Shown one piece after another: positions 44,872-53,993 of a stretch of DNA of 64,000 nucleotides. Both the position numbers and the translations under genes were made by a program. This DNA is from Symbiodinium natans (taxonomy: Eukaryota > Sar > Dinophyceae > Suessiales > Symbiodiniaceae), in contig CAJNDS010002672.1 of NCBI GenBank assembly GCA_905221605.1, positions 219,056-283,055 of the forward strand. The letters run 5' to 3'. The notes beneath the pieces are model-generated. The model saw only the letters and a program-made list of their open reading frames with translations. It had not been told where the DNA came from and did not search any database. Position 1 is the stretch's first letter. Each line of letters begins with the position of its first letter.

Positions 44872-47800
44872 TAGGGTTTAGGGTTAGGGTTTAGGGTTAG
44901 GGTTTAGGGTTTAGGGTTTAGGGTTAGGGTTTAGGGTTTAGGGTTTAGTTTAGGGTTTAGGGTTTAGAGGGTTTAGAGGGTTTAGAGGGTTAGAGAGGGT
45001 TTAGAGGGTTTAGAGGGTTTAGAGGGTTTAGAGGGTTTAGGAGGGTTTAGAGGGTTTAGAGGGTTTGGAGGGTTTAGAGGGTTTAGGGTTTAGGGTTTAG
45101 GGTTTACCGTTTAGGGTTTAGGGTTTAGGGTTTAGAGTTTAGGGTTTAGGGTTTAGGGTTTAGGGTTTAGTGATGACTCTGGTATGATTGTTGTGTAACA
45201 TGCAACATGATAATGCTATGAAAGATACGGTTATAATGTTGAATGATAGTAACGCACAAACAGTTGAAATCTAATAGTCTTATCAGTCTTCTCATCATGA
45301 TCTTATTATAACAGTATAATGTGATAATGTTCTCATATTGTCATGCTGTGATGTTATGATATGATGGCATTGTCTAGACCAGCTGGGATATATTCGACTC
45401 GCGCAAGGTTCGGTGTGGGATTTTGTTTTTACAGATTCGGGTTTGGGAATTTAGGGTTGGGATTTTCCCCCTTGTACTAGCAGTCCTTAGTAGTCCTAGC
45501 TGCCAATCTTCTTGAAGTGCGCATGTACAAGTGGTGTAAGATTTCGTCCATCGCATAAGGGGGAACATCCCAAGTTCAGGGTTTTAGGTGGGAGGCGAAG
45601 GAGGACTCCCTAGAGCCGCAGGTGGGCGACCGCGGATGGAAGATTCGGGCCCTGATCTTCCTGCCCGCGATGGGCGATCTCGTCGGTAGCATCCTAAGCT
45701 TCACTGGCTTGGTTTCTTGGTAGCCCAGTGGTACCCTTTACCCTTTTTGGGTTATGGGTTCTCTTATGAAGTAACCAAGCCCGAAAAGGGTTTCCTTATT
45801 ATAAACCGGTTACTGGGCTCACCAAGGTTTACATCAGCAACAGCACGGCGCAGATGCTGGGATCGTCCATCATCATCATGGTGGCTATATCCCCCTTGGG
45901 AAGCATTTTTGTATTTTTGTTCATATAAAACCCAAGAGGATATGAAACATAATATTTCATATAAAGGTTCTGAGGGGAGTAGAGGTGGCCGTGAATAGCT
46001 ACATCTTCCTGGGCCGGCGCTACAACGGCATCCAATATGCGGGCATGGGCATCGTCCTGTCCTCCCTGCTGATTGTCGGCTATGCGGCGCAAATGGCCGC
46101 CCACGACAAGAAGCAACAGGGCTGCGCAAAAGAAAGTCTCAGTTGAACCACCCCAGCTTGAAGTACAGTAAATACATCCCCACATAGTAGGATTTTCTTA
46201 GAATAACCAGGGCACCCCCCTAATTTGGAAACCCCAAAAGTTGGTGTAGAAAAAGATAGTTACTCCCTCTGAAAACAGGGGACCCCTGATAGCAGGATTC
46301 CCCCAAAATATCGGAAACCCCCCCTGTCGGCAACCTTAAGCTTTTTCACACCCAAGGCAAGGGCTGCAGGAAGCATCGAAACTCCATATTTCATAACCCT
46401 AAACCCTGAACCCTAAACCCTGAACCCTAAACCCTAAACCCTAAACCCTAAACCCTAAGCCCAGCTCAGGCAAGGGCTGCAGGAAGCCTCCGCCTCACAG
46501 CAGGCTTTCGGCATGTTCCTCTGCGTCTTAGCCCGGGTGGTGAACAGCATCCAGCTCCCTGGACAGCACTGCAAGAAGCTGTCGTTTAGGGTTTATGGTT
46601 TAGGGTTTAGGGTCGAAACATATGCTTTGCTCACGTTTGCCTAGAGTTTCTCAAGGAACCTTGAACCCCAAAGGGCCTAGGGCCTAAAGGGCCTAAACCC
46701 TAAACCCTGTGGCCAGGTTTGTGTTGGAGGAGAAGGTCATGGGAGAGTCCGGCCTACATCCCTTCGAGGTGACGGGCACCGAGGGCGTCTACGGCCTCGT
46801 GATGACTGCTTGCGTGCTTCTTGGACCCAGATGTAGGCTCTTCTTATTCCCCTTTTTTCTGCAGGGTTTAGGCTCTTCTTATTCCCTTTTTGCTGCAGGG
46901 TTTAGGGTCCATTATTTTCGGGGGGCGGGGGGGGGGGGGGGGCGTATTAATCAGAAGCAATCATGAGGCTCTCATTCCGTTTTTGTTAGGGTTTAGGTTC
47001 CCTTCTGAAGCCTTCTTTAAATAAGAGAAAGAAGGGCACCCTTGTCAATGTTTTTTATTCCTAGGGTCACTCCTGGGTCCCTAAACCTTAAACCCTAAAC
47101 CCTAAACCCTAAACCCTAAACCCTAAACCCTAACCCCTAAACCCTAAACCCTAAACCCTAAACCCTCTGGGGTCTAGGCTTATGCCCATCTTGGCCCGCA
47201 TCCCGGGAAACGACGTCGGAGGGGTCTACGAAAACACGGAGGACTCCCTGCTCATGATCAAGCGAAATCCTACCTTAGACTTCGTACCTCGGCTGGCTAT
47301 TTAGGGCTTAGGGCTCAGGGTTAGGATTTAGGGTTTAGGGTTTAGGGTTTAGGGTTTAGGGTTTAGGGTTTAGGGTTTAGGGTTTAGGGTTTAGGGTTTA
47401 GGGTTTAGGGTTTAGGGTTATTTTCTCTTACTTTTTTCTCCTGTGCCCTTCATTGCCCTTGAGACCCTTGCATCTGCCCCTTGAGCCACTTCAGCCTCTT
47501 GAGCCTTTGCCCATTCTGCCCTTAAGCGATCCAGCTTCAATCGTGCTTGCCCCACCCTCCCCCTGAACCCTAAACCCCCTAAACCCTAAACCCCCTAAAC
47601 CCTAAACCCTAAACCCCCTAAACCCCCTAAACCCCCTAAACCCCCTAAACCCTAAACCCCCTAAACCCTAAACCCCCTAAACCCTAAACCCTAAACCCCC
47701 TAAACCCCCTTAAACCCCCCTTAAACCCCCCTAAAACCCCCATGTCGGAGCCCCAGGTGCTCTTCTTCTACCTCCTGGGCCTCTGGGGTCTGAACGCCCT

Positions 47801-47973
47801 AGGCATGATGGTCATGAAGCACCTGGGCTCCGTCTTCCGAGCCGTGTCTCGACACTGGGGCATTGTTGAAAAAGTCATTTTACATTGTTCTATGAGTACT
47901 TAAACCATAAGGAGCAAGCATGATCATCTAGGGGAACTTTTAACGCTAAACCCTAAACCCTAAACCCTAAACC

Positions 47974-48040
<67 letters not shown>

Positions 48041-48275
48041 ACCCTAAACCCTAAACCCTAAACTTAACAAGGAGCAAACATGAACATGTTCTTAAATTAC
48101 TACCCCAGCAATGGTGCAGGAAACATGCAGGCGCTCTTCGTGTGGCTGATCGACATGGCCCTCTTCTACGGCCTGGGCGGCCCGGCCGTCGAGTCACTGC
48201 AGTGATCTCTTAACATAGGGGTCGGAACAATTACTTATATTCGTAACCATAGTAGTAGTAGTAGTAGTAGTAGTA

Positions 48276-48353
<78 letters not shown>

Positions 48354-51300
48354 CCTGATGGTCCCGAATGTAGCATCACTAACGCCCCAAAACTCTTGTC
48401 TATTTTTTTTGAGGCTCCTACGAAGACTTTTTTTGGGCGAAGAGGGGGTCATGGGTTCCCCTACAACCCCCGTCTATACTACCCCCCCCCCTTCTAGGCT
48501 CCCCCCAAAGAACCTTAGCTAGGCTTAATCATCCCTAAGCCCTAAACCTTAAGCCGCTAAATGACCTGAATTATGGGGGGTACCTGGGGTAAACAGGGTC
48601 CAAATGGGAAGCGGGGCCGTCTGTTCTCAGGGGTCTTTTACTTTGAGGTGCAAGTTAGGGATCCCCAAACCCTAAAAACAAAAGACGCCAATCACTGCCC
48701 ATAATTCAAGGTTTTTTAGTGGGCTTTTATTTTGAGGTGCAAGCTAGGGAACCGGCCCGAAACCCTAAACCCTGTAAACTCCATCAATCCTACCCAATTT
48801 TGGGTTTTTTCGGGTGGTTTGGGCTGCTTGCCGGGCTTGGAGGTGTAGTTTGGGGGTTGGGGATGGTTCGGGGCTTCTGCGTCGTGAAGGTCGGAGGGGT
48901 GGGAAAAGTTGCCTGAAAGGCTGAAACCTTTCCACCCAAAACGCAGGAAGGGTTTTAGGATTTCGGGTTTCGGGTTTAGGCTTCGGGCGTCGGGTTTGGG
49001 GAAGAGTTTGGGAGCAAGAAAAGTCTTGAGGAAGGGCCCTGAAAGCAAGCTCCTTAACCTCCTGCGGCCCGAACCTTGCAGTGCTCTTACTCTAGCGCTT
49101 AGGGCGCAGGGCAAACGGGCAGCTAGGAAACCCGAGTCTGCTAAGCGCCCCTCCTAAACCCTGAAGCCCTACAACCCTTAAGTAGGGGTTTACGATAAAG
49201 GATCTCCTTTTATAATAAGGACCCCAACAAGGTATCCCTAATATCATCAACCCCCAAATCGCCCTCCTAAACCCGTAAACCCTAAACCCACAACCCTCAA
49301 TCGCCGCCCCAAGAAAAGGAAGTGAAGGGTTTGGCTATGGGCCCGTCGGGGAGCCCTGGAACGGAACCGCATCGTGGATCCAGGCGCTGCCATTTCAGGG
49401 GGTTTCGGGTTTAGGATTTAGGGTTTAGGGTTTAGGGCCGTTTCAGGGGGGGTTTCAGGCTTTTCCGTGCTTCTGGCTCCTGCCCTCGGCAGGGGGGACC
49501 TGTACCAGCCAACCGGTGAACCTTGAGCTTTTGGGAGATTTCCTTCTTTAAAGTAGGAATAGTAACTTGGTAGCCCAGTGGTACCCTTTTCCCTGTTTTT
49601 TGGTTCAAGGTTCCCTTGTAAAATGAACCAACCAAAAAAGAGTGCCCTTGTTGTAATATGGTTACTGGGGTACCAAGGTAACTTTTACCTCAGGTTATCT
49701 TGGGATGTTCCCCCTGATACTAGCAGTCCTTAATAGGGATTGCAATAGGGGGTTGCTAGAATTCCTACTCAGAAGCTGCTAGGGTTTAGGGTTTAGGGTT
49801 GAGGGTTTAGGGTTTAGGGTTTAGGGTTTAGGGTTTAGGTTTAGGGTTGCACCCCTTATTCTTGAAGAGGTGTCATTGCAGAGGGAGGGCATTTTGCAGA
49901 CCTTCCACTGACATGTCGATTGTTTCAAGACTTTCTCACTGGGAATGCATCGCACTTTCGACTACCAGCTGCGCCGACTCTGAACATTGATGCTCAAGCT
50001 GTAAAGACTAATTTGTGATGCCATGCCTTTTTGTTCTTGCACGCCCTTGACTTCGTCCCCTCCCATAACTGCGGGGGTTTCGTTAAGGGCCACTGCCGTG
50101 CTGTGGGCCTTTTAGCTTTGCCTGATGAGTGGAAGCATCGGGCTGCATGTCGCTCTAACCTGAAGCCAGCTACGGGCCAAGTTAAAAACAGTGGTTCTTG
50201 CAAGAGCTGTCTCCTGGTCAACACGTTCGATTAAGTGGGCTATGCATTCGACTTCTTGTGCTTCTACACACGTGGCTGAAGCGGAACATGAGAAACCGGA
50301 GTTCAAGAATTAGGGTTTAGGGTTTAGGGTTTAGGGTTTAGGGTTTAGGGCTTAGGGCTTAGGGTTTAGGGTTTAGGGTTTGGGGGGGAACGTCCCAAAG
50401 GTTATCCTTGTTTCTTCCTTGGACATTGGTCTTTGGCTCATGGCGACGGTCTCCTCTTGGGGGATGGGAAGCTGGGCTTCGAGGAAAGGAAAGGCTCAGG
50501 GCTCGCGAGATTCTGGCCCCCCAAGTTCCTCCAGCATGCTGAGTTCAGCACCCTCCGAAACCCTAAGCCCTAAGCCCTAAACCCTAAATCCTAAACCCTA
50601 AACCCCAAGCCCTAAACCCTAAACCCTAATGGCAAGCGATCCCCGACTCTTTGGCTGAAACCCTTGAAACCCTAGACGCCGGTTTGAAACCTTTAAAAAA
50701 GCACCACCGTGCAGACCCCTCCGAAAACCCTAAACGCAAACCCTAAACCCTAAACCCTAAACCCTAAACCCTAAACCCTAAACCCTAAACCCTAAACCCT
50801 AAACCTATGAGCAGAAGAATTGGCTGCTGGCAGGTGGTCGGCTTCATCTTCATGACGGTTGGCGCCTGGTCGGCCTTGAAGATGGTTACGAGGGTTTAGG
50901 GTTTAGGGTTTAGGGTTTAGGGTTTAGGGTTTAGGTTTAGGGTTCAAGGGCTTTAAAGCTCAGAGGGAGCGGGACTTTCGACACCAAATGAAGATTCAGG
51001 GAGAGAGAGCATGGGGCCTTTTACGTCGGAACCAGGGGTTTCGGGCTCAGGCAAAGTCCAATCCCCTAGCCGGGCAGCCGGAACCCTTTAGGGTTTAGGG
51101 TTTAGGGTTTAAAGTTAGGGTTTAGGGTTTAGGGTTTAGGTCCACAGAACTTCGAGCCTCAAGCCCAGGCGTGTTCGTGTACGCCTACGGCAACGCGGTG
51201 CAGCAGGTCGCGGCTGCGCAGCAGGAGGAAGCTGATTGGGATTCTGCTTGACAAGATTAAGAATAAAATCATGACAATACTAGGAAAGCAGGAATTTTAC

Positions 51301-52039
51301 ACACGAACATTCCGCTAATTAGTAAGAAAAGAAATAAGACAATATAAGAAACATTCAAATTCCGCAACATATTTGCAATATGGTATTCAGGGTTCTAATC
51401 TTAGGGACCTTTCCCCTAAACCCTAAAACCCTAAACCCTAAACCCTAACGCCTGGGGCCTGCCCAGTGGCGCGGGATCCCCGAGAGCAGGGGAAGGAGGC
51501 GGTTCCGAGGGCTAGGCGGATGAGTAGCACTTGGAGGTTCAGGGTACTTAAGAATTCCCCAATTCTAACTGCACGTATCGACCCCCCTAAGTCCCCCCCC
51601 CCAAGCAGGTCATAGGTAGACTTTTTGTAACTGGGGCTCTAAGTGCCCATGAACCAGGTCTAAGTGCCGTTCCGGATGCCCAGATGCCGCAAAATAGCGA
51701 CCCACAAACCCAAGGCACTCAGAAGCCAACTGCCCCGTTCAGGAAAGCCCCCTAAACCCGAGACCTGAAACCCTACAAAGCCTAGAAACCTTGTAAGCCC
51801 TTTAAACCCTTTAAACCCTAAAGCCTAAACAAGCCCTAAACCCTGAAACCCCTGGCTTGGGAGGAGCTCAACCCTCAGCCTTCAGCCTTCAGCCCTCAGC
51901 CCTAAACCCTAAACCCTAAACCCTAAACCCTAAACCCTAAACCCTAAACCCGAAGTGGCCTGGGAGGAGCTCAAGGGCATTCCATCTCCGATCCCCGTGG
52001 CCCACTCCATGCGGGAGCTGGCGTTGGACCTGGATCCAG
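43275..52039 (+). CDS. SLC35F6: SLC35F6-like drug/metabolite transporter, 17 exons
   Basis: This is a polytopic membrane transporter of the DMT/EamA superfamily; the animal SLC35F6 protein is lysosomal/mitochondria-associated and its substrate is not firmly known. The spliced product begins MVNKTALIVSFLFVITLGGT (first membrane segment). It aligns in order with SLC35F6 landmarks: TNKFAYQ, the PWFLELLMFIGM helix, FLPAMGDLVGSIL, NSTAQMLGSSIIIM, FLGRR, ARVVNSIQ-FVLEEKV, HPFEVTGTEG, SRNMQALFVWL and VVGFIFMTVG. All exon junctions agree in phase. The donors are mostly GC or GA. The start ATG (43275) has a purine-rich context. The transmembrane blocks are conserved, while the tail after 51.2 kb is not and may be longer or end at the TGA at 51249. 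Confidence 0.93.
43620..43651 (+). CDS. SLC35F6: SLC35F6-like exon 2 (VTNKFAYQIK)
   Basis: It matches the position of the T-NxLSAKWAD segment of the animal protein. The donor is GA at 43652. Confidence 0.88.
44009..44100 (+). CDS. SLC35F6: SLC35F6-like exon 3 (TM2)
   Basis: It encodes DVGNPDYPAHYFKKPWFLEL then LMFIGMTMSF, matching the F-HPFLQAxxMFLGE helix. The donor is GC at 44101. Confidence 0.93.
44755..44830 (+). CDS. SLC35F6: SLC35F6-like exon 4 (cytosolic loop)
   Basis: It encodes HWAIQACSKPKVADGTQSEP then LLPEE. The GT donor at 44831 is followed four bases later by 45 consecutive G. Confidence 0.88.
44835..45172 (+). repeat. 45-base poly-G followed by TTTAGGG and TTTAGAGGG arrays
   Basis: The G-run begins four bases after the GT donor of exon 4. 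The TTTAGAGGG variant fills 44965-45080. The next 200 bases are AT-rich unique sequence. Confidence 0.95.
45459..45571 (+). mobile_element. MITE-like foldback, same family, different core
   Basis: It has arms GGGATTTTCCCCCTTGTACT and CATAAGGGGGAACATCCC. The centre is unrelated to the other copies. Confidence 0.78.
45595..45711 (+). CDS. SLC35F6: SLC35F6-like exon 5 (TM3)
   Basis: It encodes IRALIFLPAMGDLVGSILSF and TGL, aligning without gaps to LLFLPALCDMTGTSLMYVAL. The GT donor at 45712 begins an introner. Confidence 0.93.
45712..45836 (+). mobile_element. Introner: foldback element forming a complete intron
   Basis: The whole 125-bp intron is one inverted-repeat element. It begins CTTGGTAGCCCAG and ends CTGGGCTCACCAA, flanked by the 5-bp direct repeat GGTTT (45711-45715 and 45836-45840). 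The duplication supplies the GT donor and the G after the AG acceptor. A second copy with the same ends but another direct repeat (GTAAC) stands at 49562-49682. Confidence 0.88.
45837..45890 (+). CDS. SLC35F6: SLC35F6-like exon 6 (STAQMLGSSIIIM)
   Basis: It has 18 codons and matches NMTSASSFQMLRGAVIIF. The donor is GT at 45891. Confidence 0.94.
45891..45984 (+). mobile_element. Second introner family as a complete intron
   Basis: This 94-bp intron is bounded by the direct repeat GTGGC (45891-45895, 45985-45989). It contains TTCATATAAAACCC and ATATGAA in inverted orientation and the end AAGGTTCTGAGGGGAGTA. Both blocks recur at 27225-27392. Confidence 0.8.
45985..46120 (+). CDS. SLC35F6: SLC35F6-like exon 7 (FLGRR, TM5)
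   Basis: It encodes VAVNSYIFLGRRYNGIQYAG followed by a hydrophobic helix. FLGRR is identical to the animal protein. The donor is GC at 46121. Confidence 0.95.
46475..46553 (+). CDS. SLC35F6: SLC35F6-like exon 8 (TM6)
   Basis: It encodes LQEASASQQAFGMFLCVLAR then VVNSI, matching GDLLIIMAQIIVAIQ. The donor is GC at 46554. Confidence 0.92.
46717..46815 (+). CDS. SLC35F6: SLC35F6-like exon 9 (VLEEKV, TGTEG)
   Basis: It encodes FVLEEKVMGESGLHPFEVTG then TEGVYGLVMTAC, the family's most conserved stretch (MVLEEKF-HPLRAVGTEGLFG). The donor is GC at 46816. Confidence 0.96.
47178..47277 (+). CDS. SLC35F6: SLC35F6-like exon 10 (ARIPGNDVGGVYENTEDSL)
   Basis: It matches YYIPAGSFSGN-RGTLEDAL. The donor is GA at 47278. 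Confidence 0.92.
47310..47419 (+). repeat. TTTAGGG array
   Basis: About 14 units just after exon 10. The same intron ends with a CCCCCTAAA array (47565-47740), which gives a strong G-rich-then-C-rich pair. Confidence 0.96.
47565..47740 (+). repeat. CCCTAAA/CCCCCTAAA array before exon 11
   Basis: It is the C-rich partner at the 3' end of the 47278-47756 intron. Confidence 0.95.
47757..47850 (+). CDS. SLC35F6: SLC35F6-like exon 11 (TM8)
   Basis: It encodes VLFFYLLGLWGLNALGMMVM then KHLGSVFRAVS, matching the helix before ELSATTRMV. The donor is GA at 47851. Confidence 0.93.
47945..48065 (+). repeat. CCCTAAA/CCCTCAA array before exon 12
   Basis: About ten CCCTCAA units are flanked by CCCTAAA units. 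Confidence 0.95.
48120..48170 (+). CDS. SLC35F6: SLC35F6-like exon 12 (NMQALFVWLIDMALFY)
   Basis: It matches DSLRTVVIWALSLALGW. The donor is GC at 48171. Confidence 0.92.
48250..48353 (+). repeat. TAG then TCG trinucleotide microsatellite
   Basis: About nine TAG units change abruptly to about 25 TCG units, inside the intron after exon 12. On the minus strand it reads as poly-Asp or poly-Thr, which is not a gene. Confidence 0.95.
49328..49383 (+). CDS. SLC35F6: SLC35F6-like exon 13 (EPWNGTASWIQ)
   Basis: It matches GWExFHALQ. It joins in phase to VVGFIF. The donor is GC at 49384. Confidence 0.88.
49562..49682 (+). mobile_element. Second copy of the CTTGGTAGCCCAG foldback element
   Basis: It has inverted ends CTTGGTAGCCCAG and CTGGGGTACCAAG between 5-bp direct repeats GTAAC (49562-49566, 49678-49682). 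It lies inside a longer intron. A 5'-end fragment of the family also occurs near 27413-27445. Confidence 0.88.
50305..50383 (+). repeat. TTTAGGG array
   Basis: It is in the 49384-50833 intron, which ends with CCCTAAA units (50735-50805). Confidence 0.95.
50834..50861 (+). CDS. SLC35F6: SLC35F6-like micro-exon 14 (VVGFIFMTV)
   Basis: It is 28 bp and matches ILGFLILLIGTALY. The donor is GC at 50862. Confidence 0.9.
51169..51230 (+). CDS. SLC35F6: SLC35F6-like exon 15 (last membrane segment)
   Basis: It encodes VFVYAYGNAVQQVAAAQQEE. It either splices at GC 51231 or reads on to the TGA at 51249, which would end the protein there. Confidence 0.85.
51490..51510 (+). CDS. Possible SLC35F6-like micro-exon 16 (GKEAVPR)
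   Basis: Seven in-phase codons lie after AG|G with a GC donor at 51511. It is supported only by phase and composition. Confidence 0.45.
51967..52039 (+). CDS. Possible SLC35F6-like exon 17 (tail)
   Basis: It encodes ELKGIPSPIPVAHSMRELAL then DLDP. It is a GC-rich block flanked by a CCCTAAA array before and a TTTAGGG array after, like the other exons, with a GC donor at 52040. A terminal exon beyond was not identified. Confidence 0.55.
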
Positions 52040-52107
52040 GCAGGGTTTTGTGGGGGGTTTTGAGGTGCTTGAAGGAGCTTTAAGGTGTTTTAGGGTGTAG
52101 GTTGTAA

Positions 52108-53000
52108 GGTTAGGGTTTAGGGTTTAGGGTTTAGGGTTTAGGGTTTAGGGTTTAGGGTCCAGATTTTTTCTAAGATGCTGGAAGGTGCTTTAGGATGCTT
52201 GAAGATGCGTGAATATGCTTCCAGATTCCTTAAAGCTTTGTGTAATCACCTTTGGCAAGCCCGGAGCCTTCACGAGCAGGTGAGGGCTTCAAGGCTTTGT
52301 GTACTCACTAGAGCAATTGAAAACCCGGAGCCTGCAGGAGCAGGCGTTTAGGGGTTTGCGTCCTACCAGAGCAACCGGTCTCCCGGAGCATCCTCGCCCG
52401 ATGATCGCCCACGCTACCCGTGCATCCGGTTTCCAGAGCACCCCACGATGAGGGCGCCCATGCTTACACGGTTCATTGACAGCTAGAAGAGTTCGCGTTT
52501 TAACCCCTAAGTTCTGTGTCTAAAGCTCGCATCACAAAAGAGGGGTCACCCCGAAGCCTTCTGCTTGAAGCGACAAGTGCTGCAAATACCAGATCCCAAG
52601 CTCCTGGTAGTAGCAAAAAACACCCAAAATGCAGCCAAAATGTAGAGCCCAAGCCATCAGCCATTGCCAAAGCCCTCAAAAAGCACCCCTGAACCCCAAG
52701 CCCCAAACCCTAAGCCCCACACAAATGCCAGACCCTCTGAAATCCCAAAGGTCCCGAACTCCAAAACCCCCCTAAGGCCCCCAACCAACCCACCAACCAA
52801 CCCCCCCTACCCCCCTTCCCCACCCAAACAAAAAACAAAGTACATACATATATATATATATATATATATACATATACATATTAATATGCGTATATATATA
52901 TACATACATGCATATATACATATGTACATATATACATATATACATATATACATATATACATATATACATATATACATATATACATATATACATATATACA
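52108..53000 (+). repeat. Transition zone with long TA/CATATA array
   Basis: The last TTTAGGG array (52110-52160) is followed by sequence with an imperfect direct repeat (CCCGGAGCCT near 52260 and 52335). A TATATA then CATATATA array follows at 52843-53000. It separates the exon-dense domain from the retroelement. Confidence 0.8.
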
Positions 53001-53993
53001 TACTGTGAAGTCGACCAGCACTGGACTTGCACTAAGCCAATGCAATCACAGCCCGGCCACGCTGTTTTACGACTTCGCGAGTTCAAGCACTTGTGCAGCT
53101 ACGCCTGAGTGCGTCCGGTCGGACCGCACAGCAACCTAAGAGCTACTGTACGAAACTACCGTGCTCAAAGGCACAAGCTCGGTACTTGAGCCAAAACATT
53201 GGCATTGTTACGAATTGCAAAACTACGCATGCAAAGGAAAACTACTACAGTACTGGCCCTGGCAGCTTTGCACATGCAGCGTGCGTGCATAGACCTGCTC
53301 ACATTCGCCCCTCAGCCGAGGCTTCCAGCTCATCTCGAGCTCGGAGTGCAGCAGGCACTCGCGCTGAACACAGAAAGGGAAGGGAGAGGGTGTCGCGTGC
53401 GACCGCGGTGGTCCGCACATCATGAGCATTGGCATGCGGCAGGGACGCTAGCCCGCACCACCAAAACGAACGCACGACGACAGCAACCCTCAGCAGCCCT
53501 AAACCGCCCTTTCCCTGAAGGCCCTCACCCTTTGCTGGTGGGCGAGGCTCCTGAATCCTCGAGCTGGTCTCTAGCTGCCAGTACGCAGACTATGGTACAA
53601 ATGGTACACTGTACAACCTACCGGCCCTAAGCTACGGCTACGGCTACTCACCTATCCAGAACTACCCTACGGGCTACCGGACTCAGCGAGAGCCGCGCAC
53701 ATTGCTTGTGCCGCAGCCAGTGCAACTCGCACGCGCTTCGGCGAGCGCACTGCCGCGACCAGGACACGGTCCGCAGCACCTGCAAAAGAGCGCCCTCGAC
53801 AAGAGGGGCCACAGGCAGGGCGGAGAAGAAAAGTGCGGGGAATGCAAAATGGGCAGGCTTCCAACCTGCCGCGGCTTTTCGCCCGCAGTCACGCAAAAGA
53901 AAGTGCAAAAGGTTGGCGAAGCAACGTGCCGTGTTGCAACGCCTGCTCTGATAATGCGTGGATGCATACCACGCCGCGCCAACTGGCCGCAGC
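53001..53993 (-). other. Flank downstream of the retroelement ORFs, possible 3' LTR region
   Basis: This is GC-balanced unique sequence between the TA array and the stop of the third ORF. If the element has LTRs, the 3' one should be here. Its partner would be outside the window, so it cannot be tested. Overlapping open frames on both strands give no recognisable protein. Confidence 0.4.

Noticed and set aside
48194-48452. Poly-Asp or poly-Thr protein on the minus strand
   Set aside because: It is a microsatellite read as protein, inside an intron of the transporter gene.
53040-53100. tRNA-like GTTCAAGC motif
   Set aside because: No acceptor stem or anticodon arm can be drawn around it.
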